Part shown: positions 18,181-26,963 of the stretch, one piece after another
Numbering within the stretch: the stretch's first letter is position 1
Layout of the letters: every line of letters starts with the position of its first letter
NCBI RefSeq assembly: GCF_004123675.1
Contig: NZ_CP035421.1
Coordinates: forward strand, 1-64,000
DNA: 64,000 bases
DNA from: Leisingera sp. NJS204
Lineage (GTDB): Bacteria; Pseudomonadota; Alphaproteobacteria; Rhodobacterales; Rhodobacteraceae
Direction of reading: 5' to 3'
Notes under the pieces: model-generated
Seen by the model: only the letters and a program-made list of their open reading frames with translations
The model's database searches: none
What the model was told of the DNA's origin: nothing
Made by a program: the position numbers and the translations under genes

Positions 18181-18410
18181 TGCGTGCTCCTCGCAGAATG
18201 AATCCGGTCGAGGGCAGGTCTATTGGCGCAATCGAGAATGGTTGCGGGACTGCTGTGGCTAGAAAGTGGCTCTTGTTTTCAATTTGTTAGGAATTGCTAT
18301 CAAACCGTTACCCATACATCCGCAAGCCGCGCCCCCGCGCCGCGCAGCGGCGCCGGGCCCAACCAGAAGAGGCTATCTGTGATAGCGGATGACGGGCGGG
18401 AGCCTGCCGC
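18181..18410. other. Gap between the BTLCP gene and rmlA
   Basis: A 230-base gap. It should hold the promoter of the BTLCP gene on the minus strand and the end of the rml operon transcript. A small perfect hairpin GCTATC-TGT-GATAGC lies at 18372-18386, close to the rmlA stop. No gene is seen. Confidence 0.35.
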
Positions 18411-19301
18411 CTACTTCAGGAGCCCTTCGAGATAGGCACCATAGGCGTTTTTGGCGAATTTCGCGGCCCGTGCCTTCAACTGGGCCGCATCAATCCAGCC
18501 CTGGCTATAGGCGATCTCCTCCAGGCAGCCGGTCTGCAGCCCCTGGCGTTCCTGCAGGGTGCGCACGAAATTACCCGCATCCAGCAGCGAGCCATGGGTG
18601 CCGGTATCCAGCCAGGCATAGCCGCGGCCCATGGTTTCAACCCGCAACGACCCTTCCTCCAGATACATCTGCAAAAGGTCGGTGATCTCCAGCTCGCCGC
18701 GCGGCGACGGCGCAACCTGCCGGGCCCGTTCCGGCGCCGTGCCATCCAGGAAATAAAGGCCCGTCACCGCATAGTTCGAGGGCGGCACCGCAGGTTTTTC
18801 GATGATCTCGCGGGCGCGGCCCTCATCGTCGAAGCCGACCACGCCATAGCGTTCCGGATCTGCCACGTGATAGCCGAACACCGTGCCGCCTGCGGATTGC
18901 GCATCGGCGGCGGCCAGCAGGTCCGGCAAACCATGGCCAAAGAAGATATTGTCGCCCAGAACCAGCGCCGAAGGGGCGCCGGCCAGGAAATCCTCGGCCA
19001 GGATAAACGCCTGCGCCAGCCCGTCGGGCGAGGGCTGCACCACATAGGTGAGCGACACCCCCCACTGGCTGCCGTCGCCAAGGAGGCGGGTGAACTGCTC
19101 CTGATCCTGCGGCGTGGTGATCACACAGATCTCGCGGATGCCCGCCAGCATCAGCACGCTGAGCGGGTAATAGATCATCGGCTTGTCATACAAGGGCAGC
19201 AGCTGTTTCGAGACCGCCATGGTGATCGGATAAAGCCGGGTGCCGGAGCCGCCCGCCAGAATGATGCCTTTGCGACCCGCGCCGGGCTTGCCGTCAGTCA
19301 T
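18411..19301 (-). CDS. rmlA: Glucose-1-phosphate thymidylyltransferase (RmlA)
   Basis: A 296-residue nucleotidyltransferase that makes dTDP-glucose from glucose 1-phosphate and dTTP, the first step to dTDP-L-rhamnose. It has the sugar-nucleotide signature [16 protein letters not shown] at the N-terminus, [18 protein letters not shown], and the later motifs [27 protein letters not shown] and [15 protein letters not shown]. The length equals that of classical RmlA. Its ATG overlaps the rmlD stop by four bases, and it is the last gene of the long minus-strand operon. Confidence 0.97.
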   Translation of the reverse strand: MTDGKPGAGRKGIILAGGSGTRLYPITMAVSKQLLPLYDKPMIYYPLSVLMLAGIREICVITTPQDQEQFTRLLGDGSQWGVSLTYVVQPSPDGLAQAFILAEDFLAGAPSALVLGDNIFFGHGLPDLLAAADAQSAGGTVFGYHVADPERYGVVGFDDEGRAREIIEKPAVPPSNYAVTGLYFLDGTAPERARQVAPSPRGELEITDLLQMYLEEGSLRVETMGRGYAWLDTGTHGSLLDAGNFVRTLQERQGLQTGCLEEIAYSQGWIDAAQLKARAAKFAKNAYGAYLEGLLK

Positions 19302-20146
19302 GCCAATTCTCCCAAATCTTTCAGAATCTCAGTCAGCCCCATCGGCCAATCCGGCTGCGGGATGCCGAAAACCGTCTCCAGCGATGTGCAGTCGAGACGT
19401 GAATTCAAGGGGCGTGCCGCAGGCGTGGGATATGCGGAAGCGGGAATATCCTCCACCTCGCAGGCAATCCCGGCCCGGGCAAAAATCGCGCGCGCGAAAT
19501 CCGCCCAGCTGGTCCAGGGCGCGCCTGCCAGATGATAAATGCCTGATTTGCCCGGATCCTCAGCCAGTTGCCGCGCCATGGCAAGGCAGGCCGCCGCAAT
19601 GTCCCGCGCCGGGGTCGGCGCGCCAATCTGGTCGGCAACGATCATGAGGCGCTCGCGCTCCTTGCCCAAACGCAGCATGGTTTTCACGAAGTTGCTGCCA
19701 TGCGCCGAGACCACCCAGGAGGTGCGCAGGATGGCATATGTACCGCCCGCCGCGCGCACCATCTCCTCGCCTGCCAGCTTGGAGCGGCCATAGGCGTTGA
19801 GGGGGCTTACCGCATCGGCAGGTTTCCAAGGAGCATCGCCGCTGCCGTCAAAGACATAATCGGTGGAGACGGTGACAAAGGGAATGTTCAGCGCGGCGCA
19901 GGCCCGTGCCATGGCGCCGGGAGCATCGCCGTTTATGACAGCGGCCAGTGCCTCTTCGTCTTCTGCCTTGTCGACGGCGGTATAGGCCGCGGCATTGATT
20001 ACGGCGGCAGGGGCATGGGCGCGAATGGCCGCCGCGCAGGCTTCGGGGTCGCTCAGGTCTGCCTCATCGCGGCCCAGGCAGGTTATACCCTGATGTGCCG
20101 CCAGTTCGCGGGCCAGCTGGCCGGTCTTGCCGAAAACTAAGATCAT
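19298..20146 (-). CDS. rmlD: dTDP-4-dehydrorhamnose reductase (RmlD)
   Basis: A 282-residue short-chain reductase that performs the last step to dTDP-L-rhamnose. It has the nucleotide-binding start [16 protein letters not shown], the conserved [18 protein letters not shown] block, the catalytic YGRSKLAGE and the segment [14 protein letters not shown]. The longer frame upstream of 20146 overlaps the YdjM-like gene and lacks family similarity, so the start is set at 20146, where it overlaps that gene's stop as ATGA. Confidence 0.96.
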   Translation of the reverse strand: MILVFGKTGQLARELAAHQGITCLGRDEADLSDPEACAAAIRAHAPAAVINAAAYTAVDKAEDEEALAAVINGDAPGAMARACAALNIPFVTVSTDYVFDGSGDAPWKPADAVSPLNAYGRSKLAGEEMVRAAGGTYAILRTSWVVSAHGSNFVKTMLRLGKERERLMIVADQIGAPTPARDIAAACLAMARQLAEDPGKSGIYHLAGAPWTSWADFARAIFARAGIACEVEDIPASAYPTPAARPLNSRLDCTSLETVFGIPQPDWPMGLTEILKDLGELA

Positions 20147-20616
20147 GCGCGCCTCCCTTTGCGCCACAGATACAAGGCCCACCCCCAGATGCCCAGCTCC
20201 AGCAGGAAGGTCCAATGCAGCAGGAAGGACAGCACCCAATGGGGCTGGCTGGCGGGCACTTCCACCAGCGCAAAAAGATGACCGCTGAAAGGCGCGCCCC
20301 ACAGGATGCCGCCGCCAATGCTGTCCAGCACCATGTGCAGGAAGAGAGCCGCAAAAAACACCAGCCCCGGGGCCAGCAGGGCGCGGGCCCACAGAGCCAG
20401 AACAGGCAATACAAGAGCCGCGACCACGGCCCAGAAGACTGGCACATGCACCCAGTAACGGTGATGATGAATGCTGCCCTGGTCAATGAGATAAAACCAC
20501 AGCATGTCGAAATCCGGCAGCACCGCGCCAATCAGGGCGGCCGGCAGCAAGAACCGGTGCCCCTCAGGCGCCAGCCGCGCCAGCACATAGCCAGACGGCA
20601 GATGCGCAGTCAGCAT
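20143..20616 (-). CDS. YdjM-like inner-membrane protein (metal-dependent hydrolase family)
   Basis: A 157-residue membrane protein resembling the LexA-regulated YdjM family of membrane-bound putative hydrolases. Visible features are AALIGAVLPDFDMLWFYL, the histidine run SIHHHRYWVH and HMVLDSIGGGI, which hold the His/Asp residues typical of the family, and about four membrane segments. The start at 20616 is 19 bases after the rmlB stop. Its position between rmlB and rmlD, with tight overlap to rmlD, is unusual for a rhamnose operon. Its role there is unknown. Confidence 0.75.
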   Translation of the reverse strand: MLTAHLPSGYVLARLAPEGHRFLLPAALIGAVLPDFDMLWFYLIDQGSIHHHRYWVHVPVFWAVVAALVLPVLALWARALLAPGLVFFAALFLHMVLDSIGGGILWGAPFSGHLFALVEVPASQPHWVLSFLLHWTFLLELGIWGWALYLWRKGRRA

Positions 20617-20635
20617 GGCAGCCGGCCCGGCCGGC

Positions 20636-21688
20636 TCACTTGCCGGTGCCCAGCCGCTGGCCGACGCCGTCGCGGTCCTGCAGGGCGCGCCACCAGGCCT
20701 CATTGTCCAGATACCATTGCACGGTGCGCTCCAGGCCTTCCTCGACCGTCACCGAAGGGCGCCAGCCGAGTTCGTCGCGGATGCGGCTGGGATCGATGGC
20801 ATAGCGCGCGTCATGGCCGGGACGGTCGGTGACAAAGGTGATCTGATCTTTGTAAGATCCGCCATCGGCACGGGGCCGCTTTTGATCCAGAATCGAACAC
20901 AGCGTCTGTACCAGCTCCAGGTTCGAACGCTCATTCTCGCCGCCGATATTGTAGCTGCGCCCCAGCGCGCCCTTTTGCACCACCAGCAGCAGGGCGTCGG
21001 CGTGATCCTCGACATAAAGCCAGTCGCGCACGTTGGAGCCGTCGCCGTAGATCGGCAGCGGCTTGCCCGCCAGCGCATTCAGGATCACTACCGGGATCAG
21101 CTTTTCCGGAAAGTGATAGGGGCCGTAATTGTTGGAGCAATTGGTCAGCACCACCGGCAGACCGTAGGTTTCGGCCCAGGCGCGCACCAGATGGTCGCTG
21201 GCGGCCTTGGAGGCGGAATAGGGCGAGCGCGGATCATAGGCGGTGTCTTCGGTGAACATCACCGCGGGATCCGCGGGCAGGCTGCCGTAGACCTCATCGG
21301 TCGAGATGTGATGGAAGCGGAAAGCCTCCGGCTTGCCGGCCGCGGTCCAGTATTTCCGGGCGGCTTCCAGCATCTGATAGGTGCCGGTGATATTGGTCTC
21401 GACAAAATCGCCCGGCCCGTCGATCGAGCGGTCGACGTGGGATTCCGCCGCCAGATGCATCACCGCATCGGGTTTATGGGTGTCAAACACGCGGTCCAGT
21501 GCGGCGCGGTCGCGGATGTCGGCCTGCTCAAACGCATAAAGCGGGCTTTGTGCAGCCTCGGCCACATTGGCCAGGCAGGCGGCATAGGTCAGCGCATCCA
21601 GGTTCACCACCTGATGGCCGCGCGCCACCGCCAGCCGCACCACTGCCGAGCCGATAAAACCGGCCCCGCCGGTTACCAGAATTTTCAT
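20636..21688 (-). CDS. rmlB: dTDP-glucose 4,6-dehydratase (RmlB)
   Basis: A 350-residue extended short-chain dehydrogenase that converts dTDP-glucose to dTDP-4-keto-6-deoxyglucose. The NAD-binding motif [14 protein letters not shown] is at residues 5-18, followed by [27 protein letters not shown] (Thr-Asp-Glu active site) and [15 protein letters not shown] (Tyr-xxx-Lys). The C-terminal part has [21 protein letters not shown] and the [11 protein letters not shown] substrate block. Length and motifs are normal for RmlB. Confidence 0.97.
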   Translation of the reverse strand: MKILVTGGAGFIGSAVVRLAVARGHQVVNLDALTYAACLANVAEAAQSPLYAFEQADIRDRAALDRVFDTHKPDAVMHLAAESHVDRSIDGPGDFVETNITGTYQMLEAARKYWTAAGKPEAFRFHHISTDEVYGSLPADPAVMFTEDTAYDPRSPYSASKAASDHLVRAWAETYGLPVVLTNCSNNYGPYHFPEKLIPVVILNALAGKPLPIYGDGSNVRDWLYVEDHADALLLVVQKGALGRSYNIGGENERSNLELVQTLCSILDQKRPRADGGSYKDQITFVTDRPGHDARYAIDPSRIRDELGWRPSVTVEEGLERTVQWYLDNEAWWRALQDRDGVGQRLGTGK

Positions 21689-21720
21689 GCCGCGCCTCCG
21701 GCTGCGAGTATCTTCATCAC

Positions 21721-22275
21721 TTATCCTTCCCAGGCAAAGGGGCTGTCGAAATCCGCCAGCGCCGGTGCGCTTTTGTCTTTGTCCGACAGGACGGGCGCGC
21801 CGTCAAATGCCCAATCGATGCCGCAGCTGTCCCAGGCCACCGCGCCGTCGCACTCGGGCGCGTAGTAATCGGTGCATTTATAAATCACCTCGGTGTCCGG
21901 CGCACGGGTCAGGAAGCCGTGCAGGAACCCTTTGGGCACCAACAGCTGCCTGCCGTTCTCAGCGCTCAGTTCAATACCGAACCATTTGCCGTAAGCGGGC
22001 GAGCCTTTGCGGATGTCCACCGCCACGTCGAACAGGACGCCCTGGCCGCAGCGCACCAGCTTGTCCTGGGCATGGGGCGGGGATTGGAAATGCAGGCCCC
22101 GCAGGGTGCCGGTTTGGGCCGAAACAGAATGGTTGTCCTGCACAAAGTCCAGATCGATGCCCTGGGCGGCCAGCCGCTGCCGGTTCCAGCTTTCGCTGAA
22201 AAAGCCGCGCGCGTCGCCGAACCGTGCCGGTGTCAGCACCTTCAGCCCAGGCAGCCCTGTTTCGTCTATCTGCAT
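21721..22275 (-). CDS. rmlC: dTDP-4-dehydrorhamnose 3,5-epimerase (RmlC)
   Basis: A 184-residue cupin epimerase of dTDP-rhamnose synthesis. Conserved segments are [51 protein letters not shown] and [20 protein letters not shown], with the catalytic His (RGLHFQ) and Tyr ([12 protein letters not shown]) in place. The start at 22275 gives the usual N-terminus of the family. It overlaps the end of the upstream glycosyltransferase fusion by 10 bases, so translation is coupled. Confidence 0.97.
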   Translation of the reverse strand: MQIDETGLPGLKVLTPARFGDARGFFSESWNRQRLAAQGIDLDFVQDNHSVSAQTGTLRGLHFQSPPHAQDKLVRCGQGVLFDVAVDIRKGSPAYGKWFGIELSAENGRQLLVPKGFLHGFLTRAPDTEVIYKCTDYYAPECDGAVAWDSCGIDWAFDGAPVLSDKDKSAPALADFDSPFAWEG

Positions 22276-24569
22276 CGCCTCTGACCTCTTGTCTTCTGTG
22301 TTTCCGCCTGCATCAGGCCGAAGTACTGCTGCCCGATCCGGTCCCATCTGTAGCGCCGCCGGGCAACGTCGCACAGGGCTGCTGCTGCGGCGGTATCGTC
22401 AAATCCGCTGGATATCAACTCTGCCAGCGCCGCGGAGGAGGTGAAAAAGGCGGCCTGCTGTTCGGTGGTGAAGCGGTTGAAGCTGCAATCATAGGCCAGA
22501 ATCGGCAGGTTGAAATGCATCATCTCGACCAAGGCGGGATTGGTGCCGCCGGCCGAGTGGCCATGCACATAAAGCGATGCGTTCGAGCGCAAACGGCAAA
22601 GCGCGCCGGGATCGTAAACCGGGTCCAGCAGATGCAATGCGGGATGGCCGCCGAACTGCGCCCGCAGCCTGCGCCCGAAGGCGCTGTTGTTCCAATTGCC
22701 GGCAAAGACCAGCGGCTGCGCGGCCTGCGCAAAAGCTGTCAGGATCATTTCGGGATTGTTCTCAGGCTCAATCCGGCACAGCGCCAAAGCGTAGCGGGCG
22801 GGCAGCGCGGTATCATCGGCAGGGGAGACGCCAGAACCGGCAAGCGCGTGATCGCCGCCATAGGCGATGACTTCGGCGGTGACGCCGTAGGTTTCACGCA
22901 AGTAATCGGCAATGCCCTGGTTGTCGGCAATGACCTGATGCGACCAGCGCACCGCAAGCCCTTCGGACCAGCGCAGGAAACGGCGGGCGGGTCCTTGCCA
23001 TTTTGCCCGCTGCCATTCGATCCCGTCGACATTGGTGATGATCCGCGCGCGGGACACCAAGCGGATCAGCGGCAGCACACAGGCGCCCGAAACCCCCAGC
23101 AGCAGCAGCACGTTGTGGCCGCGCCGCACCGCATCCAGCGCTGTCATGGCATCATAAAGGATGCTTTGAATGCCGTTGGCATTCAGCCGCGAATAGCGCA
23201 GCCGGGCGTTCAGGAACCGGGCCGGGCGGCCGGGGTAGGCGCGGGCGCTGCAATAGACGGTCAGATCCGCCTCCTTGCGGTGTTGCGCCATGGAATAGCG
23301 CACCAGGTTTTCCGCCAGCGTTTCAAACCCGCCATAGCGTCCCGGCACCCCGACGGTGCCGAGAATGGCGGCTTTCATCTGCGGGGCAGGGCGTGTCTGC
23401 TGCGGCGCGAGGCCTGCCAGAAACCGTGCCTTGAAACCCTGCAGGGTAAAGCGGGCCTCGTATTGCGCCCGGTTCTGGCGGGCGCCGTCCGGATCTGCCC
23501 CGGCCACTTTGGCCGCCAGCGCCTGTGCCAGCGCTTTGGCATTGCCCGGTGCCACCAGCGTGCTGGCGGTACCCTGCAGTGCCTCGGGCAGACCGCCGGT
23601 ATCGGTGGCCGCGACCAGGCAACCCGCGCGCAGCGCCTCCAGCGCGGTGGTCGGGAAGGGGTCGGCAAACAGCGACGGGATGCAGGCCACTTTGCTTTGC
23701 GCAAAGAAAGCCGCGGCGTCGGGGCGTTCGCCCAGATAATCCAGCTGCAGATGGGTAAAGCCTGCAAATGTGCCGGGCGGCAGGGTCTCGCCGGGCAGGC
23801 AGCCGCCCAGGATCAGGATTTTGGCGCCCCGGTGCCGCGGCGTGTCCAGCAGGCGCAGGGCATCGAGGAAGACGTGAAACCCCTTCTGTGCCGTCAGCCG
23901 CCCGGCAAAGGCGATGTCCCAGGGGCGGCTGTCGCCGGTGGCGGCGTAGCTTTTGTCCAGATCGGGGATGCCATTGTGAATGACCTGCACCTGCGCGGCG
24001 GTTTCCAGCCCCCAGGAATCTTTGATGGCTTGTGAGACGGCTATGACCTGCAGGCCGGACAGCTGTATGGCCGCCTTCAGCACCGCCGCCGCCGCCGGGC
24101 CGGGGGCGGTTTCATGCAGATGCAGAATGCAGCGGCGGCGCATAAGGCGGGCAATCAGGGCTGCGGGCAAAGTGGCGAATGTGTTGCAATAGAGGGTCCG
24201 GTGGCGGGGAAAACCTCTGCGCAGCAGGGCGGCAAAACGGGCGGAGTTGCGGATCACCTTGGCCAGGCTTTTGAACGGCGCCTGCCGGAAGTCCCGCATC
24301 ACCAGGACCGGCAGATCCGCCCGTGCGGCATAGCGGGCGGCGGGGTCGTTGCGTTCCACCGCGACCAGCGCATCCACCCTATATCCGGCGTCTTCCAGAA
24401 AGGAGATGATAAAGCGCGCGATGCGGGACGATCCGTACATGTCGGAGACCGAGTCCAGAAACAGGACCGGCGTGGTGTTATCTGCCTGAGGGGCCGCGCC
24501 GGGTGTGGTTTCTTGCGTGGTTGCCGCCGTTCTCCGCGCAAGCCGCCAGGAGGGTTTCAATGATCTCAT
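22266..24569 (-). CDS. Two-domain glycosyltransferase fusion (GT4 + DUF1972-type GT)
   Basis: A single open frame of about 767 residues containing two complete glycosyltransferases. Domain 1 (about 35-385) is GT4-like, with FAGRLTAQKGFHVFLDAL and PSLFADPFPTTALEALRAGC. Domain 2 starts at Met398 with ILGTVGVPGRYGGFETLAE, the hallmark of the DUF1972/Cps2T-type rhamnosyltransferases, and continues with the ACVLPLIRLVSRA and HSAGGTNPALVEMM blocks. No stop or ribosome site separates them. Since the gene lies directly before rmlC, domain 2 is a good candidate for rhamnosyl transfer. The exact start is uncertain: the chosen ATG overlaps the upstream gene by 92 bases, and a TTG at 24560 is another option. 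Confidence 0.82.
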   Translation of the reverse strand: MRSLKPSWRLARRTAATTQETTPGAAPQADNTTPVLFLDSVSDMYGSSRIARFIISFLEDAGYRVDALVAVERNDPAARYAARADLPVLVMRDFRQAPFKSLAKVIRNSARFAALLRRGFPRHRTLYCNTFATLPAALIARLMRRRCILHLHETAPGPAAAAVLKAAIQLSGLQVIAVSQAIKDSWGLETAAQVQVIHNGIPDLDKSYAATGDSRPWDIAFAGRLTAQKGFHVFLDALRLLDTPRHRGAKILILGGCLPGETLPPGTFAGFTHLQLDYLGERPDAAAFFAQSKVACIPSLFADPFPTTALEALRAGCLVAATDTGGLPEALQGTASTLVAPGNAKALAQALAAKVAGADPDGARQNRAQYEARFTLQGFKARFLAGLAPQQTRPAPQMKAAILGTVGVPGRYGGFETLAENLVRYSMAQHRKEADLTVYCSARAYPGRPARFLNARLRYSRLNANGIQSILYDAMTALDAVRRGHNVLLLLGVSGACVLPLIRLVSRARIITNVDGIEWQRAKWQGPARRFLRWSEGLAVRWSHQVIADNQGIADYLRETYGVTAEVIAYGGDHALAGSGVSPADDTALPARYALALCRIEPENNPEMILTAFAQAAQPLVFAGNWNNSAFGRRLRAQFGGHPALHLLDPVYDPGALCRLRSNASLYVHGHSAGGTNPALVEMMHFNLPILAYDCSFNRFTTEQQAAFFTSSAALAELISSGFDDTAAAAALCDVARRRYRWDRIGQQYFGLMQAETQKTRGQRRCR

Positions 24570-25851
24570 CAACAATGTGTTCAATATCCCTATCAACTTG
24601 GACCGCCGCAAAATGGCGGTTTTCGCGGGCCATCTGCTGCAGCAGATCCACCTGTCTGGCGGTTTCCTGAAGCTCGAGTTCCGGTTTTCTGCCGTGCAGC
24701 ACCTCTGGCGGGCCATGCAGCGCAAAGATGATGTCCGGTCTGGGTGCCAGACGCTCGATCAGCCGCAGCAGCCGCGCCGGAACAGTCATGCGGTAGCGCA
24801 GCTGGTCAAGGCGGATGTCGTTGAGGAAGCGGTCGAAAACCACCAGATCCTTGCGGATCATCCGGGGCAGGACCACCAGGAAATGCCCCAGGATGTAATC
24901 GCAGGAAAAATACAGCAGCCGCGCCAGCGACACCGCCCGCCCGTGCGGCACCACATCGTGGGGGTTGGGGTTTTTCTGTTTCTCAGGCGCCGGGTTCCAG
25001 AATTTGAGCCGCCCCGGCGTTGGCAGCAGCCGGGGCCGCCAGTAGAGAAGAGTGACGCCGTGAAAAACCGGTGACAGCCTTTTGTGCAGTGCGGCGATCA
25101 GGGTGGATTTGCCGGAACCGTCCGGCCCCAGAAATGCGACGCTGCAGCCCACCGGGTGGCGGATCCGCTGCAGGTGCCGGCGGGTTTCCTGCACCGCGGC
25201 AATCAGGCGGCGGCGGCGGCCCATGCGCGCCTTGCCATAGCGGGCCAGCCGCCGCCGCAGCGCTGCGCCCTGTTCCGGCAGCCGGCGGGCTGCTGCGGCC
25301 TCGGCAGCGTCCAGAATGACGGGGGCAAAGGCGGATTTGAAGGCGTGCATGTTCACGGTGGCACGCAGGTCCCCGATCCGGGCGGCGCGATAGGCCCGGT
25401 TGTCGTTTTTCAGCACATGCCGGACCGCCAGATAGGCCAGCTCGGATTGCGGCGACAGGGTCCAGAACATGCCGTTATAGACTCTGTTGCGGGCAAGTTC
25501 CGCGTGGCGCAGCACCTCGCCGGTGCGGAAGGAGCCGTAACCCGCCATGATGTCCAGCTTCAGCATCACCCGCCCGGCACTGCCGCGTTGGACCAGCGTA
25601 TAGGCACGGCTGCAGGTGCCGGACCAGATATCAAACAGCAGCAGCAGCCCGTTTTCCTGCGCGAACTGCCGCACCAGCCTGGCAATCAGTGCCCGGTCGC
25701 CGGGGGCGGCTGAGATATCCACGTCCAGATCATATTCCGGGTTCTCGGCCGCGAGGCCGGACAGCACGCAATAAGAGACACCGTGCTCATCAAGGCAAGC
25801 AAAGAACCGGAGCAGAAGCTGGTCGCGCTGCGGCAGGCTGAGGCCGTTCAT
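24478..25851 (-). CDS. Thymidylate-kinase-like P-loop protein with nucleotidyltransferase-like N-terminal domain
   Basis: A 457-residue protein. The N-terminal part (about 15-200) resembles a nucleotidyltransferase-fold domain (VSYCVLSGLAAENPEYDLDV). The C-terminal part (about 235-445) is a P-loop kinase similar to thymidylate kinases, with FLGPDGSGKSTLIAAL as Walker A and LVVFDRFLNDIRLD as the DR-type motif. Proteins of this type occur in exopolysaccharide clusters, but their substrate is not established. The start at 25851 follows the EpsG-like stop by 44 bases; the longer upstream frame overlaps that gene and is not credible. Confidence 0.75.
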   Translation of the reverse strand: MNGLSLPQRDQLLLRFFACLDEHGVSYCVLSGLAAENPEYDLDVDISAAPGDRALIARLVRQFAQENGLLLLFDIWSGTCSRAYTLVQRGSAGRVMLKLDIMAGYGSFRTGEVLRHAELARNRVYNGMFWTLSPQSELAYLAVRHVLKNDNRAYRAARIGDLRATVNMHAFKSAFAPVILDAAEAAAARRLPEQGAALRRRLARYGKARMGRRRRLIAAVQETRRHLQRIRHPVGCSVAFLGPDGSGKSTLIAALHKRLSPVFHGVTLLYWRPRLLPTPGRLKFWNPAPEKQKNPNPHDVVPHGRAVSLARLLYFSCDYILGHFLVVLPRMIRKDLVVFDRFLNDIRLDQLRYRMTVPARLLRLIERLAPRPDIIFALHGPPEVLHGRKPELELQETARQVDLLQQMARENRHFAAVQVDRDIEHIVDEIIETLLAACAENGGNHARNHTRRGPSGR

Positions 25852-25895
25852 GTCAGCTCCTGTTTGTTGGTTTGCGGCGGCAGTCAGGCGCCGGT

Positions 25896-26963
25896 TCAGT
25901 AGACTTGCAGCACATTGCGCGGCCCCCAGATCAGGATTGTCCCGGCTGCCAGCATCAGGAAAAAGGCAAAGCCGCCGACAGCAAACAGCACGTCCTCGCG
26001 CAGCACCCGGCGCAGGAACAGCGCCAGGAACAGCGGCTCCATCATCTGGGCGGGCAGGTAGATCCGGTCGCGGAACAGCACATTGCCCCAGAACAGCGCC
26101 GCCAGGATCAGCAGCGCCAGATAGTAGCGCAGCAGCAGTTTTTCGCTGTCTTGCAGCCGCCGCCATTGCAGCAGCGCGCCGAGCAGCACCAGAAGCGGGA
26201 TTGCATGCTGCGGCTTCAGCGATGCGTTTTCATAGGCGAACTGTCCGGAGGCGGCGTAATGCTGGTAATCCTCGAACCGTTCGATCCAGGGGGCGGCACT
26301 GGCGGACACATAGGGGAAGACCAGCAGCAGCGCCGCGGCAGCGCAGATCAGGACACCTGCGGACAGGGCCGTGCGCCGTGCGGTGGACAGATCGGCGGCG
26401 GACAGGAATAGCGCATGGCCCAGTGCGGAATAGTGAAAGCCGCCGCCCGCCAGCGCCAGGGCGAAAAAGCTGCGGCTGCGCCCCGCAGTAACCAGGATCA
26501 GCGTGGCATGCAGGATCAGCGCCGCCGCCAGGCCGTTGCGCAGGATCAGCATGTTCACGGTCCAGAACACCGGCGAGGCGCAATACAGCGCAAAGGCAAA
26601 TCCGGCCAGCCGGGGGTTGAAGCGCGCAAAGCCCAGGTAGACAATCAGGTTGGCGGCAAGGGCGCTGGCGAACAAGTAGAACGTGCCATCGGTGCTGAAG
26701 TGGCGCAGCAGGCGGAGCGCGGCGATATAGGCGGTCTCGACAAAGCGCTCGAACCGTTCGGGGTGGCTGTACATTTCCAGATAGATCCGGGTGTCGGCGC
26801 CAAGCTGGACATCGCGCCAGCTGACCGCCAGCGAAACCAGGGCAACAACCGGCAGGCCGGCCAGCAGCTGCCCCGGCCGGCCTTTGACTTGCAGCGCCGC
26901 CAGGGATGCGAGGCCCGCGGCCAGGACAATGGCAAAATAGATCAGATGCACCGGCGCGATCAT
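25896..26963 (-). CDS. EpsG/Wzy-like polysaccharide polymerase
   Basis: A 355-residue membrane protein with about 9-10 membrane segments of the EpsG family, which polymerises repeat units in Wzx/Wzy pathways. Typical traits are the early RDVQLGADTRIYLEMY segment, ASPVFWTVNMLILRNGLAAAL with the conserved Arg-Asn-Gly, and GGFHYSALGHALF with a His-Tyr/Ser pair. The ATG overlaps the upstream phosphotransferase gene stop by four bases. Confidence 0.85.
   Translation of the reverse strand: MIAPVHLIYFAIVLAAGLASLAALQVKGRPGQLLAGLPVVALVSLAVSWRDVQLGADTRIYLEMYSHPERFERFVETAYIAALRLLRHFSTDGTFYLFASALAANLIVYLGFARFNPRLAGFAFALYCASPVFWTVNMLILRNGLAAALILHATLILVTAGRSRSFFALALAGGGFHYSALGHALFLSAADLSTARRTALSAGVLICAAAALLLVFPYVSASAAPWIERFEDYQHYAASGQFAYENASLKPQHAIPLLVLLGALLQWRRLQDSEKLLLRYYLALLILAALFWGNVLFRDRIYLPAQMMEPLFLALFLRRVLREDVLFAVGGFAFFLMLAAGTILIWGPRNVLQVY

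Noticed and set aside
22224-24035. Long plus-strand frame of 603 codons opposite the glycosyltransferase fusion
   Set aside because: It is a mirror frame of high-GC coding DNA; the minus frame has clear glycosyltransferase motifs and this one has none.
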